Assembly (NCBI GenBank): GCA_965261195.1
Contig: OZ253455.1
Location: 3,658,001 to 3,722,000, forward strand
Direction: 5' to 3'
Source: Bin87 sp965261195
GTDB lineage: Bacteria; Chloroflexota; Dehalococcoidia; Lucifugimonadales; UBA3495
Length of the DNA stretch: 64,000 nt
The notes beneath the pieces are model-generated. The model saw only the letters and a program-made list of their open reading frames with translations, ran no database searches and was not told the origin of the DNA. The translations under genes and the position numbers were made by a program. Every line of letters begins with the position of its first letter. Position 1 is the stretch's first letter. Shown here piece by piece: positions 54,311-63,597 of the stretch.

Positions 54311-55189
54311 ATGGTTGTGCCATCAAACACGCTGGAAGGCAAAGTAGCGATTGTAACCGGAGCGGCCAGCCCCATCGGAATGGGTCGGTCGATTACCACC
54401 GGACTCGTGAGAGCCGGCGCCCGGGTCGCCATGCTCGACATCAACGAGGACTGGCTGGACCAGACTGCCAACGATATGCGCGAGTTGGGCGGCGACGATG
54501 CCGTGCTGCCCATCATCGCCGACGTTACCGATCCCGAATCAGTGCACAATGCGGTGGGACGTACCATCAGCGAGATGGGCGGACTGCACATTCTGGTCAA
54601 CAACGCCGGTATCAATCCACGCACCGCCGGCTTCACCACCAGCGGAGCCTCCGGGAGTCGCACCGACTATTGGGACATTGCTCCGGAGGCCTGGCTGCGG
54701 GTCATTGCCGTGAACCTGAGCGGCCCTTTCATCATGTCCCATGCCGTGGCCGGGCACATGATTGAGCAGGGCTACGGGCGCATCATCGGCGTTACCACCA
54801 GCATGGACACCATGTGGCGCAAGGGCGGCGCACCCTACGGCCCCTCAAAGGCGGGACACGAGGCGCTCGTTGCCATCATGTCGCAGGACCTGGAAGGCAC
54901 CGGAGTTACCGCCAACGTGCTGACGCCAGGAGGCGCCACGGCCACCAACATGGTGCTGCCGCCCGAAGGTTCCAGCGCCAGCGCCCTGATTCAACCCGAA
55001 GTCATGCAGGCTCCCGTGGTGTGGATTGCATCCGAGGACGCCAGCGACTGGAACGGCCGGCGCATCATTGCCTATCACTGGGACGAGTCGCTGCCCCTGG
55101 CGGAGCGGTTGGAAAAATGCGGCGCGCCGGCAGCCTGGCCCCAGCTCGGGTTGCAGGCCGTGCATCCGGAATGGTACGGCAGAGGTTAA
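54311..55189 (+). CDS. Short-chain dehydrogenase/reductase
   Basis: 292 residues. TGAASPIGMG (cofactor loop), DINEDWLDQ (Asp, NAD preference), NNAGINPR, TTSMDTMWRKGG and YGPSKAG (Tyr-x3-Lys). A C-terminal extension resembles those of SDRs from aromatic or polyketide catabolism. Substrate unknown. Divergent from meaB. Confidence 0.88.
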   Translation: MVVPSNTLEGKVAIVTGAASPIGMGRSITTGLVRAGARVAMLDINEDWLDQTANDMRELGGDDAVLPIIADVTDPESVHNAVGRTISEMGGLHILVNNAGINPRTAGFTTSGASGSRTDYWDIAPEAWLRVIAVNLSGPFIMSHAVAGHMIEQGYGRIIGVTTSMDTMWRKGGAPYGPSKAGHEALVAIMSQDLEGTGVTANVLTPGGATATNMVLPPEGSSASALIQPEVMQAPVVWIASEDASDWNGRRIIAYHWDESLPLAERLEKCGAPAAWPQLGLQAVHPEWYGRG

Positions 55190-55210
55190 GGCAGCCTGGA
55201 AACCCAATAT

Positions 55211-55283
55211 GTAGGGGCGAATAATAATTCGCCCCTACCTGACGCGTAAAAAACGTGGGGCGGGTTGCAGCCCGCCCCGTTTT
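55211..55283. repeat. Two hairpin repeats between convergent genes
   Basis: GTAGGGGCGAAT / ATTCGCCCCTAC (55211-55238) and GGGGCGGG / CCCGCCCC followed by GTTTT (55257-55283). Both could terminate transcription from either side. Confidence 0.65.
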
Positions 55284-55309
55284 CCGGTGTCGATTGGCCT
55301 TTCAGTCAG

Positions 55310-55696
55310 TTATCCAACGGCGAGGGCCTCGGCGTCAGTGATGAAGGCGTTCGTTTCCCTGATACGGCGCTCGGTGTGAGGGCCGCACATTCCGTTGTAG
55401 AAGCAGGATCCGTGCAGGTAGCTGATACGGGTGAAGTAACGCCCAACCAGGTTCTCCGCGCTGGGCATCCGGCTGGCGAGTTCGAGAAGCCCTTCGGTGG
55501 TGAAGGCCGTTGTTTCCGGTTCGTCACCCGTGCGCGCCAGTATGAGGGCGTCGGTGGCTCGCTTGGTGGCGCACCAAGCTTTCTCCGCGGCGTCGCGGAT
55601 GTCGCCGTGTTCAAGTCGTTCGAGAGCCTGGGCGTGAACCAATCGGGCGTCTGCGAAAAGTTCGTCAACCCGGTCCTTGATCGAAACGGTGGTCAT
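55310..55696 (-). CDS. HEPN/PaREP1-like small protein
   Basis: 128 residues, all-helical by pattern. DELFADARLVHAQALERLEHGDIRDAAEKAWCATKRATDALILAR fits the PaREP1/HEPN-like repeat seen in archaea and Chloroflexi. A Cys/His-rich middle (YLHGSCFYNGMCGPH) is odd for the family. GGGAAG precedes the ATG. It follows the CysRS fusion gene by 41 bp on the same strand. Function unknown. Confidence 0.65.
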   Translation of the reverse strand: MTTVSIKDRVDELFADARLVHAQALERLEHGDIRDAAEKAWCATKRATDALILARTGDEPETTAFTTEGLLELASRMPSAENLVGRYFTRISYLHGSCFYNGMCGPHTERRIRETNAFITDAEALAVG

Positions 55697-55737
55697 GTGC
55701 TTCCCGCACGGCGTTAAGGGGAGGATCAAAGATGGAA

Positions 55738-57948
55738 TCAGTGCCTGAAACCGCTGTCGAAGCCTACCGCGCCGGGTTTGATCAGCAGGTCGGGCCGGTT
55801 GCCCCAGCGTTTCAGGAACCGACCGAAATTCTTGCGGCTCAATTCGTCGCGCTGGTTGCCATCCAGCTCTTCCCACTGCCGGTGTTCGTGGCGAACCAAA
55901 GCCAACTTGCTGTCGCACACCACCCGGAAACCGGCGTTTTTGAACTGGAAGCAATAGTCGATGTCCAGGTTGCGGTAGAAGCGGAAAGACTCGTGCATCA
56001 GGCCCACCGCCGTCAGGTCGGCGCGACGGAAGGCCATGCAGTAAGCCTGCATCGCGTCGGCGTCGCCTTCCTCCACCTCTTCGTGGAAGTGCTGCATATC
56101 GTCGGTGGTCAGGCCATACGGCCCGAACACACCCACGGTTTGGTCTGACAGCTGCTCGGCCACCGGCGCCAGTATGTCGCCCACCACCTCGGTCGAGGCG
56201 TCAATCAGGATGACGTAGCGGCCGCGCGCCTGCTTGATGGCGATGTTCTTGCCGGCTGCGTCGCCCACCACGTGGTCGCAGTGGATGACTTTCAAGTTTT
56301 CGTGTTGCCGCTGCGCCTCTTCCAGATAGTCGGCGGTGCCGTCGGTCGATCCGTTGTCAACCACGACGACTTCCGCCGACGCGCCGGCAGTGTGCTTCAG
56401 GATGGCTTCAACGCAGCGACGCACGTCGTCAACGTAGTCGTAGGCGTTGAGCACGAAGGAGTATTCGTACAGGTCGGGTTGGTCCAGCAGCGAAGGCACT
56501 TCTCTCGATGCAGACACCGATGACCAGCGCGATTCCTGGCGCTCCAGCGGAGTTTGAGGCCGCACCCGCGTATCGTCGCCCGTATCTTCAACCACCAGTC
56601 CACTTGACTTCGCGTCCGAGCGCAGCGCGTCGGCGGCGTCAAAAGCGGCCTGCTGGCGCAACGCCAACCGGCGGGCGATGAGTTCTTCGCGGTCGGGGCC
56701 GATGTCGTATTGAACCGGCACGTCGTCCAGATTGAGGCCAAACACGCGGTCGAAGTCCAGAATCAAATCCAGCTTGTCCGCCGACGGCAGGTGCGAGCTG
56801 ACCATGTCCCAAGTGATGGCCAGTCCGCGGGGCAGGTCCAGATCATTGCGAACCGCCTCCCAGAAGCGATTGCGCCATTCGTCAACCACGCCCTGGTCAG
56901 CCAGGCGCGCGCCGTCGTTGTCCGGGGAGTACTGCCAGTTCCAGACGCGGTTGCGCAGGTTGGTCAGGGCTTTCTCAGCGGCGCGCAACGACGTGAACGT
57001 GAAGTTCATCCGGTGCCGGTAACGAACCGTCATGCACAGGTAGCGGAACGCCAGCGGGTCGAACCCGCGGGCGGCCAGGTCTTCGATGAGGAACACGTTG
57101 CCGGCGGATTTGGCCATCTTGGCGCCGTCGGCGAGCAGATGCTGCCCGTGTACCCAGTAGTTGACGTGCCGGTCGCCGAACGCCCCTTCGCTCTGGGCGA
57201 TTTCGTCCTCGTGGTGGGGGAACACGTTATCCACGCCGCCGGTGTGAAGGTCGAACCGTTCGCCCAGATACTTGTGGGCCATCGCTGAACACTCGATATG
57301 CCAGCCGGGGAATCCCTCTCCCCAGGGGCTGTCCCACTTCACATCGCGGCCCGGCTCGGCGGCCTTCCACAGCGTAAAGTCGCGAGGATCCTTTTTCAAC
57401 GGATCAGCTTCGGCACGCACCCCTTCCAGCAGGTCGCCGCCGAAGTTGTTCGACAGCTTGCCATAAGACGCGTAGCTGTTAACGCTGAAATAGATGTTCC
57501 CGCCGGCTTCGTATGCCGACCCATTGCCCATCAGCGTCCCAACCATGTCCAGCATTTCCGGAATATGCTGCGACGCCCAGGGGAAAACGTGGGCGGGCAG
57601 GATGTTGATGCGAGTCTCGTCCCGCCAGAAGCAATCCGCGTAAAACTCGCCAATTTCCTGGATGGTTTTGCCTTCTTCCAGCGCGGCCATAATCATCTTG
57701 TCGCCGCCGGCTTCAACCAGTTCCTGGCGCATATGGCCCACATCGGTGATGTTCTTGATGTGGTAAACCTCATTGCCGTCAACGGTCAGCACCCGCCGAA
57801 TCCAGTCGGCCATCAGGTAAGTACGCAGGTTGCCGATGTGAGCATACCGATAGACGGTCGGCCCGCACGTGTACATCGCGACGCGCCCGGGCGTCATCGG
57901 CTTAATTTCTTCAGTGGTTTTGGTAAGGGTGTTGTAGATACGTAACAC
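55738..57948 (-). CDS. cysS: Cysteinyl-tRNA synthetase fused to a GT2 glycosyltransferase
   Basis: 736 residues in one uninterrupted frame. Residues 1 to about 458: CysRS with zinc-site Cys28 in YTCGPTV, HIGH variant YAHIGN, FPGWHIECSAM, TGGVDNVFPHHEDE, and KMSKS variant KMAKS. Residues about 495-736: GT2-type domain with FVLNAYDYVDDVRRCVEAIL, EVVVVDNGSTDGTADYL, GKNIAIKQARGRYVILIDAS and a C-terminal Rossmann-like half (YRNLDIDYCFQF). The linker in between is acidic and Ser-rich. No stop or frameshift separates them; a bifunctional protein is predicted. The usual DxD metal motif of GT2 reads DAS, so sugar transfer is not assured. Confidence 0.88.
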   Translation of the reverse strand: MLRIYNTLTKTTEEIKPMTPGRVAMYTCGPTVYRYAHIGNLRTYLMADWIRRVLTVDGNEVYHIKNITDVGHMRQELVEAGGDKMIMAALEEGKTIQEIGEFYADCFWRDETRINILPAHVFPWASQHIPEMLDMVGTLMGNGSAYEAGGNIYFSVNSYASYGKLSNNFGGDLLEGVRAEADPLKKDPRDFTLWKAAEPGRDVKWDSPWGEGFPGWHIECSAMAHKYLGERFDLHTGGVDNVFPHHEDEIAQSEGAFGDRHVNYWVHGQHLLADGAKMAKSAGNVFLIEDLAARGFDPLAFRYLCMTVRYRHRMNFTFTSLRAAEKALTNLRNRVWNWQYSPDNDGARLADQGVVDEWRNRFWEAVRNDLDLPRGLAITWDMVSSHLPSADKLDLILDFDRVFGLNLDDVPVQYDIGPDREELIARRLALRQQAAFDAADALRSDAKSSGLVVEDTGDDTRVRPQTPLERQESRWSSVSASREVPSLLDQPDLYEYSFVLNAYDYVDDVRRCVEAILKHTAGASAEVVVVDNGSTDGTADYLEEAQRQHENLKVIHCDHVVGDAAGKNIAIKQARGRYVILIDASTEVVGDILAPVAEQLSDQTVGVFGPYGLTTDDMQHFHEEVEEGDADAMQAYCMAFRRADLTAVGLMHESFRFYRNLDIDYCFQFKNAGFRVVCDSKLALVRHEHRQWEELDGNQRDELSRKNFGRFLKRWGNRPDLLIKPGAVGFDSGFRH

Positions 57949-58077
57949 GCTGCAACTCCGGCCGGAGATTGGTTAGCGTCAGTTTAGCAGGATAGGGCGC
58001 GGATTGCACACCCGCCCGTGCCGGCATTGAACCCGTGCCGGCATTAAACGCCCGACTGCCCCAGAGCCGTTGTTGCG

Positions 58078-58623
58078 TCAATCCGCGTCGGACTCGCATC
58101 GGCCGCTCCGCTTCCCCAAATGCCAACGTACCAACATACCTCCGCAACCCACCGCCGCTAATCCTATACACCAGGCTATGGTTCGCCGGTGTGAGACCAA
58201 GCCATTAAACGGATTTCCTCTCGCCATTGGCGCCATCGGCTCCATGTGTGAATGTGTCGGCGCGTCCAGCAACACATGGCTCCATGCTCCTCCGAACGCA
58301 GATACAATCGCCGCCAAGACCGACACTCGTGGTTCCAGATACCAAATGCTGTCGGCTCTCGCTCCCGTGAGACGGTTCCACAATCGCGAGCTCGACCGGA
58401 TTACCGGGTTGAGCAACGCCAGGGCCAGGATGGCGGCCGCCGTTCCACCCGCAATGGTGTGCATCACCTTGTGATACGACAGGTCGCGGCGGAACAGGAA
58501 ACCCACCAGCACTTCACTGTCAATTGCCACTTGGGTAAACGCGTAGACCGGTATGCTGAAATGACGTCCGCATACGGCTTTGACGGCGAGAGCCGGGGCC
58601 ATGTGAAACGGTGTGAACGGCAT
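58078..58623 (-). CDS. YdjM-like (DUF457-type) membrane metal-dependent hydrolase
   Basis: 181 residues. MPFTPFHMAPALAVKAVCG at the N-terminus, YHKVMHTIAGG, and WSHVLLDAPTHSHM provide the His/Asp residues of the YdjM/LexA-binding inner-membrane family. Four membrane helices. Physiological role unknown. The following 150 bp to 58773 show no gene. Confidence 0.75.
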   Translation of the reverse strand: MPFTPFHMAPALAVKAVCGRHFSIPVYAFTQVAIDSEVLVGFLFRRDLSYHKVMHTIAGGTAAAILALALLNPVIRSSSRLWNRLTGARADSIWYLEPRVSVLAAIVSAFGGAWSHVLLDAPTHSHMEPMAPMARGNPFNGLVSHRRTIAWCIGLAAVGCGGMLVRWHLGKRSGRCESDAD

Positions 58624-58773
58624 CTCAAGTCTCTCCGGCCAAAAAAATCGACTCTACGTACATTTCTTGGCGCTACGCGGCCCCAATCCGACCGAACCCG
58701 CCGGCTGTTGGTAAGACAACCAGCGGACTTTTCGCCATAGCTAACTGTTCTGCACGGAATTCGTCTGTCCGCT

Positions 58774-61107
58774 TTACGGTGTTGGCATCCGCACGGCTCC
58801 CGACGCCTTCATAGTCTCAATTTCCGTCGCCGAGTAGCCAGCCTCCGCCAGAATCTCGTCGGTGTGCCGGCCGAACCACGGCGTGGGGATGCCCAGGCGC
58901 GGGGGTGTCGCCGAGAGCCGGGCCGTAGTGCCCGAATGATCAACGCTCCCCCAAACCTCGTGCTCGCGGGTCACGATGAATCCGGCATTACGCACCACCG
59001 GGTCGTTCCGGTAGTCCTCCATGGTCAGGTTGGCCGTAACCGACACGCCACCGGGCTGCAGCGTCCGGGCCCAGTGTTCAATGGTGTTCCGCTGGATGAT
59101 TTCGCCCAGTGCGTCGGAGGCATTGGCATCCCCGTCGTCAGCGTTTCCGGCCACCGCAGCTACTGCGGCCACCGGAGCCAGCTCCGGCAGTTGCAGCGCG
59201 GCATTCCAGGCGGCGTCGTTCGGGAAATGGAGGTACAGCCAGCCATCTGATGCCTGATACAGCCGGGAGCGGGCCGAGTAACCGCGCGCATCCAAACCTT
59301 CAATATCTGACCGTTGGTAGCCGTCGTAGTCGAGGAAGTACGGAGATTGCAACAGCCCGGCGGTCAACGCCAGACCGCTGTCCACCTGTTGGCCCTGCCC
59401 GGTGCGGTTGCGTTCGTGCAGCGCCAAAGCCACTGCATACGCGCCCATCAATCCGGTGCCGTAGTCGTTGACGGCGTAGGGCGACAGCATGGGGGCGCCG
59501 TTCCGACCGCCGCGACGCACCTGCATCCCGCTGGTACCCTGGGCCAGCTGCTCCCAGCCGGCGCGTTCCGACCAGGGCCCGTCGTAGCCAAAGGCGTTCA
59601 GCGAGGCGTAAACGATGTCGGGCTTGACCTTCTTGACTTCCTCGTAGCCGAGGCCCAGCCGTTGCACGGCAGACTTGCGGTTGTTTTCCACAATCACGTC
59701 GGCGGACTCAACCAGCTTCCAGAACACTTCCCGGCCCTCATCGGATTTGAGGTTGAGCATGATGCTGCGTTTGCCCCGGTTGACGTCGATGTAGCCGATG
59801 GGGTCAAGAATGCGGGTGGGATCGTCAATCTTGATGACATCGGCGCCAAACTCGCCGAGCGTGCGTCCGCAGGTCGGCCCGGCCAGGATGATGCAAAGGT
59901 CAAGCACCCGCACACCTTGCAACGCGCTGAGCACGTCGCCGTTGGTATTGGCGGGGTTTTGAGCCGGACGAGCCGCCGGAGTCCTGGAAATTTCGGCCAG
60001 TACGGAGTCGGTGTGCTCGCCCAGCCGGGGGGCGCTGCCCTGGATTGCGCCCGGTGTCCCGCGCAGCCGGACTTGCACGCCGGGCTGCTTCATCGTGCCG
60101 CGCTCGGCATCGTCAACTTCCACCACCATCTTGCCGGCGACGGCGTGCTCATGCACCAGCCATTCGTCCACGGTCTTGCAGACGGTACACGCGCCGCCCT
60201 GGGCGTTGATGTCGGTCTCCCACTGCCAGGCCGTGCGCTCCCTGAACAGCTCGGCAAACCGATGCTGCCAGAAATCCAGCGTGTCTGAGTCCACCGGCCG
60301 GCCAAACAGCGGCACAACTTCGTCAATCCAGTCGGTGCGGCCGGCGGCGGTCAGAGTCTGCCGGGCGAAACGTTCAAACATACCGTGGTGATAGATCCAG
60401 CGACCATCCGCGCACTCGTAGGGATGCGACATCACCGAGCGCGGGAAATCAAACTGGTTCACATACTCGAAGTTGTTGAACTTGATGATTCGGCTGCCCA
60501 TGGCGGTGAACATCGCGGAATGCAACGGCACCTCAATGCGCTGCCCCCGGCCGGATTTGTCGCGGGCGTTGATTGCCATGGCGACTGATACCGACCCCAG
60601 CGCTGCGGCAAACGTGCTGGCGATGGGCAACGGCGTGAACAGCGGCTCCCCGTCGCTCTCGTCAGTCTCCGGATAGAGGCCCGTCTCAGCGCTGATCACC
60701 GGGTCCCAACCCGGTTCGTGGCGGCTGGGATGTTCCTCGCCGTAGCCGGGCAAGGAACAGTAGATTAGGCGCGGGTGGTCGGCGGAAAGCTCGTCGTAGC
60801 CGATACCCAGCCGGTCGGCCACTCCCGGCCGGTAGTTTTCAATCACGACGTCGGCGTTAGCCGCCAGCCGGCGCGCGCGCGCGCGGCCGGCATCGGTTTT
60901 CAGATCCAGCGCCACGGACCGTTTGCCCCGGTTCCAGGTGGCGAACGCCGGCTCCGAACGCGCCGGATCGCCGCCGGGCCGCTCAACCTTGATGACGTGG
61001 GCGCCCTGGTCGGACAGCAACATCCCCAGCATCGGGCCGGGCACATATTGGCCGAACTCCACAACGTGAATATCGCGCAGCGCGCCGGAAGTGCCGTTGG
61101 TCGTCAT
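58774..61107 (-). CDS. CaiB/BaiF (formyl-CoA transferase-type) CoA transferase, two tandem domains
   Basis: 777 residues, about twice the normal 400, with two class III CoA-transferase domains in series. Domain 1: VVEFGQYVPGPMLGMLLSDQGAHVIKVERPGGDP ... WNRGKRSVALDLKTDAGR. Domain 2 starts near residue 405: VRVLDLCIILAGPTCGRTLGEFGADVIKIDDP ... NRGKRSIMLNLKSDEGREVF. The catalytic Asp position cannot be fixed with confidence by eye. AGGAG lies 8 bp before the ATG at 61107; an ATG 39 bp earlier has none. Substrate unknown. Confidence 0.9.
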   Translation of the reverse strand: MTTNGTSGALRDIHVVEFGQYVPGPMLGMLLSDQGAHVIKVERPGGDPARSEPAFATWNRGKRSVALDLKTDAGRARARRLAANADVVIENYRPGVADRLGIGYDELSADHPRLIYCSLPGYGEEHPSRHEPGWDPVISAETGLYPETDESDGEPLFTPLPIASTFAAALGSVSVAMAINARDKSGRGQRIEVPLHSAMFTAMGSRIIKFNNFEYVNQFDFPRSVMSHPYECADGRWIYHHGMFERFARQTLTAAGRTDWIDEVVPLFGRPVDSDTLDFWQHRFAELFRERTAWQWETDINAQGGACTVCKTVDEWLVHEHAVAGKMVVEVDDAERGTMKQPGVQVRLRGTPGAIQGSAPRLGEHTDSVLAEISRTPAARPAQNPANTNGDVLSALQGVRVLDLCIILAGPTCGRTLGEFGADVIKIDDPTRILDPIGYIDVNRGKRSIMLNLKSDEGREVFWKLVESADVIVENNRKSAVQRLGLGYEEVKKVKPDIVYASLNAFGYDGPWSERAGWEQLAQGTSGMQVRRGGRNGAPMLSPYAVNDYGTGLMGAYAVALALHERNRTGQGQQVDSGLALTAGLLQSPYFLDYDGYQRSDIEGLDARGYSARSRLYQASDGWLYLHFPNDAAWNAALQLPELAPVAAVAAVAGNADDGDANASDALGEIIQRNTIEHWARTLQPGGVSVTANLTMEDYRNDPVVRNAGFIVTREHEVWGSVDHSGTTARLSATPPRLGIPTPWFGRHTDEILAEAGYSATEIETMKASGAVRMPTP

Positions 61108-61168
61108 ATTCTCTACTCCTAGATCGGTGATTTTCGCACAAGTCATGGTCGGTTTAGCAACGGATGCT

Positions 61169-61178
61169 AACTATAGTA
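61169..61178 (+). promoter_or_regulatory. Candidate C-box operator
   Basis: AACTATAGTA, containing the palindrome ACTATAGT, followed by TGTAG, 64 bp before the C-protein gene. This resembles the operator bound by C proteins of type II systems. A second half is not evident. Confidence 0.45.
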
Positions 61179-61241
61179 TGTAGAAAATTGCTCGCCATCC
61201 GTATTACCTGATTTCAAAACGATTACAGGTTGGAGGCGTTC

Positions 61242-61466
61242 ATGATAGAACTCACCAAAACTCTTGGCCAGGTTATTCGTGACCAACGAATGGCTCGCGG
61301 GTTGAGCCAAGAACATTTTGGTGAACTTGCAGGAATTCATCGTACTTACGTTGGCATGGTTGAGCGTGGAGAGAAAAATATCACGCTCTCCAACATTGTC
61401 AAGGTCGCACGAGCGTTGAATCTCACAGCATCCGAGCTCCTCCATATAGCGGAGGAGCGGCTATGA
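61242..61466 (+). CDS. XRE-family controller (C) protein of a restriction-modification system
   Basis: 74 residues, one helix-turn-helix: TLGQVIRDQRMARGLSQEHFGELAGIHRTYVGMVERGEKNITLSNIVKVARAL. Size and layout are those of C proteins that autoregulate and switch on the endonuclease gene. GGAGG lies 7 bp before the ATG; it overlaps the next gene by 4 bp (ATGA). AT-rich compared with flanks. Confidence 0.88.
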   Translation: MIELTKTLGQVIRDQRMARGLSQEHFGELAGIHRTYVGMVERGEKNITLSNIVKVARALNLTASELLHIAEERL

Positions 61467-62374
61467 ACATTGAACATATCAATCAGCTTTTGGAAGGCTC
61501 AGGATTATTGGTGACTGGCGTGTACTCCCATCGTAAAGCTTCGGAGGATTACGTTGCTGTGCAAATCACTGATGCAAGTGGCACTAGAATTTGGGAAGGT
61601 AGCATCCCTTATAAGGACCGACGTGCTAGGCTTAACCTCGACTCCGAGCAAAAAATCGCGGAGTACCTTCGTAGTATCCGTCAGAATTTCGAACCTGATA
61701 ATGTACGCAAATGGGTGACTGCTGAACGTAAATACTGGAAAAAGAATTTCAGTCGTGCTGCTGTTACTACACCGTTCTTCAAGCGGTTGTTACGCATGGA
61801 CTGGGTAATGGGGAATGGTTTCCCTCAGAACCAGAATCCGCAAAGAAGAATTCAAGACATCAAGGACAAAGGATATACGGTCGTATCGATGCGAGAAGGG
61901 ACAGGGTGGAAACGAAAGCTTGTTCCGTTGCCACGGAGAACAGCACACGTTTACGAAACGATTAGCCCGGAACTCCGCAGCCGCATATTGAGCGTATTAA
62001 ATTCAGAGAATGTCTACGAGCTATCCACTGCAAATCAGGCTGGATTGCTCCCAGACCATAAGTTCCCTGAAATCCGTTGGGATACTGAAACGCCCAGTGC
62101 TAATCCAAGTGATATGCCCGAGGCAGACATCCGAGCTAAATTTCAACTTCTCGACAATCAACGTAACGAGCAGAAACGTGAAGTCTGCCGAAATTGCTTC
62201 CAGACCGGAGCGCGTGGGGTACTTTTTGGCTTAAACTTCTTTTACTTAGGTACTTCCCAATGGGACGAAGCCATCCCTAAAACCGGCGCAGCAGCCGAGG
62301 CTGGGTGTGTCGGTTGTGGTTGGTATGATATACAAACGTGGCGCCAAGCCCTAAATAATCGAATCAGGGAGTAA
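61463..62374 (+). CDS. Putative type II restriction endonuclease
   Basis: 303 residues, family not named by me. The C-terminal half has CRNC ... CVGCGWYDIQTWRQALNN, a possible zinc ribbon, and WDEAIPKTGAAAEAG. Its place, fused in translation to a C protein and convergent with a C5 methyltransferase, makes it the expected endonuclease. A PD-(D/E)XK core could not be located with certainty. Confidence 0.7.
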   Translation: MNIEHINQLLEGSGLLVTGVYSHRKASEDYVAVQITDASGTRIWEGSIPYKDRRARLNLDSEQKIAEYLRSIRQNFEPDNVRKWVTAERKYWKKNFSRAAVTTPFFKRLLRMDWVMGNGFPQNQNPQRRIQDIKDKGYTVVSMREGTGWKRKLVPLPRRTAHVYETISPELRSRILSVLNSENVYELSTANQAGLLPDHKFPEIRWDTETPSANPSDMPEADIRAKFQLLDNQRNEQKREVCRNCFQTGARGVLFGLNFFYLGTSQWDEAIPKTGAAAEAGCVGCGWYDIQTWRQALNNRIRE

Positions 62375-62387
62375 CCAGAGCAGCAGG

Positions 62388-63584
62388 TCACTCATTTAAT
62401 GTCTCCAGTTGTCCACGAATTGCTAATGCAATATGGTAAGCCAATAGGCATGGCACTGCGTTGCCAACCTGCCAGTACACACGTTTGAATCGTCCAGAAA
62501 AAATGAAGTCATCGGGAAAGGTCTGAAGCCGAGCCATTTCTCTTGCAGAGAGAACGCGGTTCAACTCGTAATGGATATGACAACCTCCGTGATTTTCCTT
62601 CACCGCCATGCTTGGTACACCTTTGTACTGCCGCTTGAATGCATCCCTGAATGTTTCATAAAGCGACCCACCAGGCGGCACTTGCGCTATTCGGCGTTCA
62701 AATGCACTCGAATGCCTAGTCCATTCGTGGTTTGGAGCATCATACCGCCTCACATCTTTCAAATCATCGATCGCAGCCTCGATACTGGTGTAGTCTGCCC
62801 TCTCTAAAATCTCCTGTGGGTAAGGGTTTGGTAGACCGTGACGATTGGCAATAAAAATTGCGCGCGGTCTGAGTTGCGGTGCGCCGAATGCCGCAGCCTC
62901 GAGAATCCGAACGCTCATTTCAGGATAGCCAATTTCAGAGAATTGGCCGATGATTTCATCCTTTGCTCGTCCTTTATCCATCGACAAGATACCCGGGACA
63001 TTCTCCATGACCACGAAATCCGGCCTGATGTACCCAACGACTCGGATGTACTCCCGGAACAATTGATTCCGAGGATCTTGAGGATTGCGAAGGCCAGCCA
63101 CTGAGAATCCTTGGCATGGAGGCCCGCCGAAGACAATATTAACCCGACTGACGCCGAGCACCGCGTCGAGCAACTCCGCTGACACCTCCTCAATCAGCAT
63201 CTCCAGATGCCGACTATCGGGAAAGTTGCGCCGGATAGTAGCCGAGGCGTCCGGATCAATCTCGACGCTTAAGAGCTTCTTCAGCCCGGCTAAGCGTGCT
63301 CCGACAGAAATTCCTCCAGCACCAGAAAAAAGGTCAGCATAGACCAAATCGCAAGGGGTATCAGTGAAGGTTTTCGTATCAACTTCAATCCACTTGCCGT
63401 TTGTGAACAGGTCCTGGTCAAGCTCTGCTTTTAGCTTGCTGTACCGGCTGATTGCGTCCTTTGCCCCGCCATTTGACCGCCTGTTTATACCGTTCTGCGG
63501 GACACTGTGATCACCTCGGGAATTTAATTGGCCTCGTGGAGGCGTATCTGGTAGGTCGTTATCAGAAAAGAGACTTTGTTGCAC
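62388..63584 (-). CDS. DNA (cytosine-5) methyltransferase
   Basis: 398 residues. Motif I YADLFSGAGGISVGARLAGL, motif IV FGGPPCQGFSVAGL (catalytic Cys), motif VI VMENVPGI, motif VIII PQLRPRAIFI, and motif X QVGNAVPCLLAYHIA. The target-recognition region lies between motifs VIII and IX. The start is a GTG at 63584 with GAGG 7 bp upstream; earlier in-frame codons run into the oxidoreductase gene. It is convergent with the endonuclease gene, 13 bp apart. Confidence 0.93.
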   Translation of the reverse strand: MQQSLFSDNDLPDTPPRGQLNSRGDHSVPQNGINRRSNGGAKDAISRYSKLKAELDQDLFTNGKWIEVDTKTFTDTPCDLVYADLFSGAGGISVGARLAGLKKLLSVEIDPDASATIRRNFPDSRHLEMLIEEVSAELLDAVLGVSRVNIVFGGPPCQGFSVAGLRNPQDPRNQLFREYIRVVGYIRPDFVVMENVPGILSMDKGRAKDEIIGQFSEIGYPEMSVRILEAAAFGAPQLRPRAIFIANRHGLPNPYPQEILERADYTSIEAAIDDLKDVRRYDAPNHEWTRHSSAFERRIAQVPPGGSLYETFRDAFKRQYKGVPSMAVKENHGGCHIHYELNRVLSAREMARLQTFPDDFIFSGRFKRVYWQVGNAVPCLLAYHIALAIRGQLETLNE

Positions 63585-63597
63585 TTCACTTCCTCTA

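Noticed and set aside
60869..60885. GC alternating run as a structural (Z-DNA) element
   Set aside because: It is short and lies in codons for Ala/Arg in a conserved CoA-transferase segment.
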